From NCBI GenBank assembly GCA_002451235.1, contig DKBN01000003.1, positions 1 through 5,287 on the forward strand: 5,287 nucleotides of DNA, written 5' to 3'. The DNA is from Patescibacteria group bacterium UBA6899. GTDB taxonomy: Bacteria; Patescibacteriota; Minisyncoccia; Phycocordibacterales; UBA6899. The translations under genes and the position numbers were made by a program. This document shows, piece by piece, positions 4,385 to 5,287 of the stretch (the stretch's first letter is position 1; every line of letters starts with the position of its first letter). The notes beneath the pieces are model-generated. The model saw nothing but the letters and a program-made list of their open reading frames with translations. It did not search any database and was not told the origin of the DNA.

Positions 4385-5287
4385 ATGTCTCACGCCGAAC
4401 GCCTTCGTGTACGGCTGATAGCGCTCGCAGTGCTCCTTGTCGGGGCGCTTTTTATGGGGCGGCTCTATATGCTCCAGGTCGTCAAAGCAGAAGCGTACCG
4501 CGCAGAGGCCGAGAAGCAGTACGTCGCAACGGTGCCGAATCTCTATGATCGCGGCAGCATCTTCTTCCAGGAGAAGAGCGGGAACTTCGTCGCGGCGGCG
4601 ACCATCGAGAGCGGGTATCTCGTAGCGCTCGATCCGGAGGAGATCCCGGACGCGGAGGCGACATACAAAGCGATCAACGACATCGTTCCCATCGATCAGG
4701 ACGCGTTCATGGCGAAGGCGACAAAGAAGAATGATCCATACGAAGAGATCCTCAATCGCGTCTCGGAGACGAACGCAAATGCCATCAAGGCAAAAGACCT
4801 TGCCGGCGTGCGGATCTATCGCGAGACCTGGCGATACTATCCCGGAAGGAGCCTCGCGGCGAACGCTATCGGTTTTGTCGCATACCAGGGTGACCAGCTC
4901 ACTGGCCGCTATGGCCTCGAGCGTTTCTATGACGATACTCTTGAACGCTCAGACCAGCATCTCTACATCAATTTCTTCGCCGAGATCTTCTCGAATCTTC
5001 GCCAATCGCTCCTTGAGGGGGGGACGCAGCGCTCTGGGGACATCGTTCTCACCGTCGATCCGAATGTGCAAGGATATCTTGAAAGCGAACTCCAGAATGT
5101 GATGGACGAGTGGCATTCCGATCAGACCGGAGGCATCATCATGGATCCGAACGATGGTCGTATCCTTGCGATGGCAGTGAACCCCTCGCTCGACCTCAAT
5201 ACTTTCAATGAAGTGAAGGATCAGAGTCTCTACGCGAACCCTATCGTCGAGAGCGTCTTCGAAATGGGTTCCATCGTGAAACCGCTG
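4385..5287 (+). CDS. ftsI: Class B penicillin-binding protein (FtsI/PBP2-type transpeptidase), 3' end outside window
   Basis: Class B PBPs cross-link peptidoglycan; in the dcw cluster they act at the septum with FtsW. The frame runs from ATG 4385 to the window edge, 301 residues, about half of a typical protein. A membrane anchor lies at about 10-25 (RLIALAVLLVGALFMG) after a basic N terminus. The PBP dimerisation domain follows, with DRGSIF (55-60) in place of the usual RGxIxDR, then YYPGRSLAANAIGFVAYQG (151-169) and GRYGLERFYDDTL (174-186). The transpeptidase domain starts near 217 (SGDIVLTVDPNVQGYLE), contains GGIIMDPNDGRILAMAVNP (249-267), and reaches the active-site motif EMGSIVKP with catalytic Ser296 and Lys299. 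The window stops two residues after that lysine, so the SxN and KTG motifs are not visible. The start is 2 bases after the FtsL-like stop. FtsI versus an elongation-type PBP2 cannot be decided from half a protein; position favours FtsI. Confidence 0.92.
   Translation, partial: MSHAERLRVRLIALAVLLVGALFMGRLYMLQVVKAEAYRAEAEKQYVATVPNLYDRGSIFFQEKSGNFVAAATIESGYLVALDPEEIPDAEATYKAINDIVPIDQDAFMAKATKKNDPYEEILNRVSETNANAIKAKDLAGVRIYRETWRYYPGRSLAANAIGFVAYQGDQLTGRYGLERFYDDTLERSDQHLYINFFAEIFSNLRQSLLEGGTQRSGDIVLTVDPNVQGYLESELQNVMDEWHSDQTGGIIMDPNDGRILAMAVNPSLDLNTFNEVKDQSLYANPIVESVFEMGSIVKPL

Overview
The window is a compact, all-plus-strand stretch of a bacterial chromosome. It runs from the end of a transcription/translation gene pair (greA, lysS) into the start of a division and cell wall (dcw) cluster: mraZ, rsmH, a 46-residue ORF, an FtsL-like gene and a class B penicillin-binding protein. 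The protein variants suggest a member of the Candidate Phyla Radiation (Patescibacteria, perhaps Parcubacteria-like). Examples are a LysRS whose motif 3 reads GFGVSERL instead of the usual G-x-G-x-DR form, and a PBP with an EMGSIVKP active site. This lineage call rests on remembered family patterns; no search was run.

Region by region: 1-330 is the C-terminal part of GreA, cut by the window edge. 336-1802 is lysS, five bases downstream and probably in the same transcript. 1803-1883 is a short gap with an imperfect hairpin and a weak possible promoter. 1884-2246 is a 120-residue protein I do not recognise, with a strong ribosome binding site; a clear intrinsic terminator follows at 2269-2295. 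2299-2578 is a dense control region. It holds a perfect DnaA box, a good sigma70-type promoter (TTGACG, 16 nt, TATAGT), GTGG-type motifs repeating every 10-11 bases across that promoter, and a leader of about 220 nt with two strong hairpins and very small upstream ORFs. 2579-5287 is the dcw operon, with genes 12 bases apart, overlapping by ATGA, or 2 bases apart.

The dcw genes plausibly act together. MraZ is a DNA-binding regulator that in other bacteria controls its own operon through repeated TGGG boxes. RsmH methylates 16S rRNA. The FtsL-like protein and the PBP belong to septal cell wall synthesis. The most interesting parts are the extended MraZ-box array with an adjoining DnaA box, the structured mraZ leader, and the tiny basic ORF coupled at both ends between rsmH and the FtsL-like gene. 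All structures and motifs were read by eye; no folding energies or database searches were computed.
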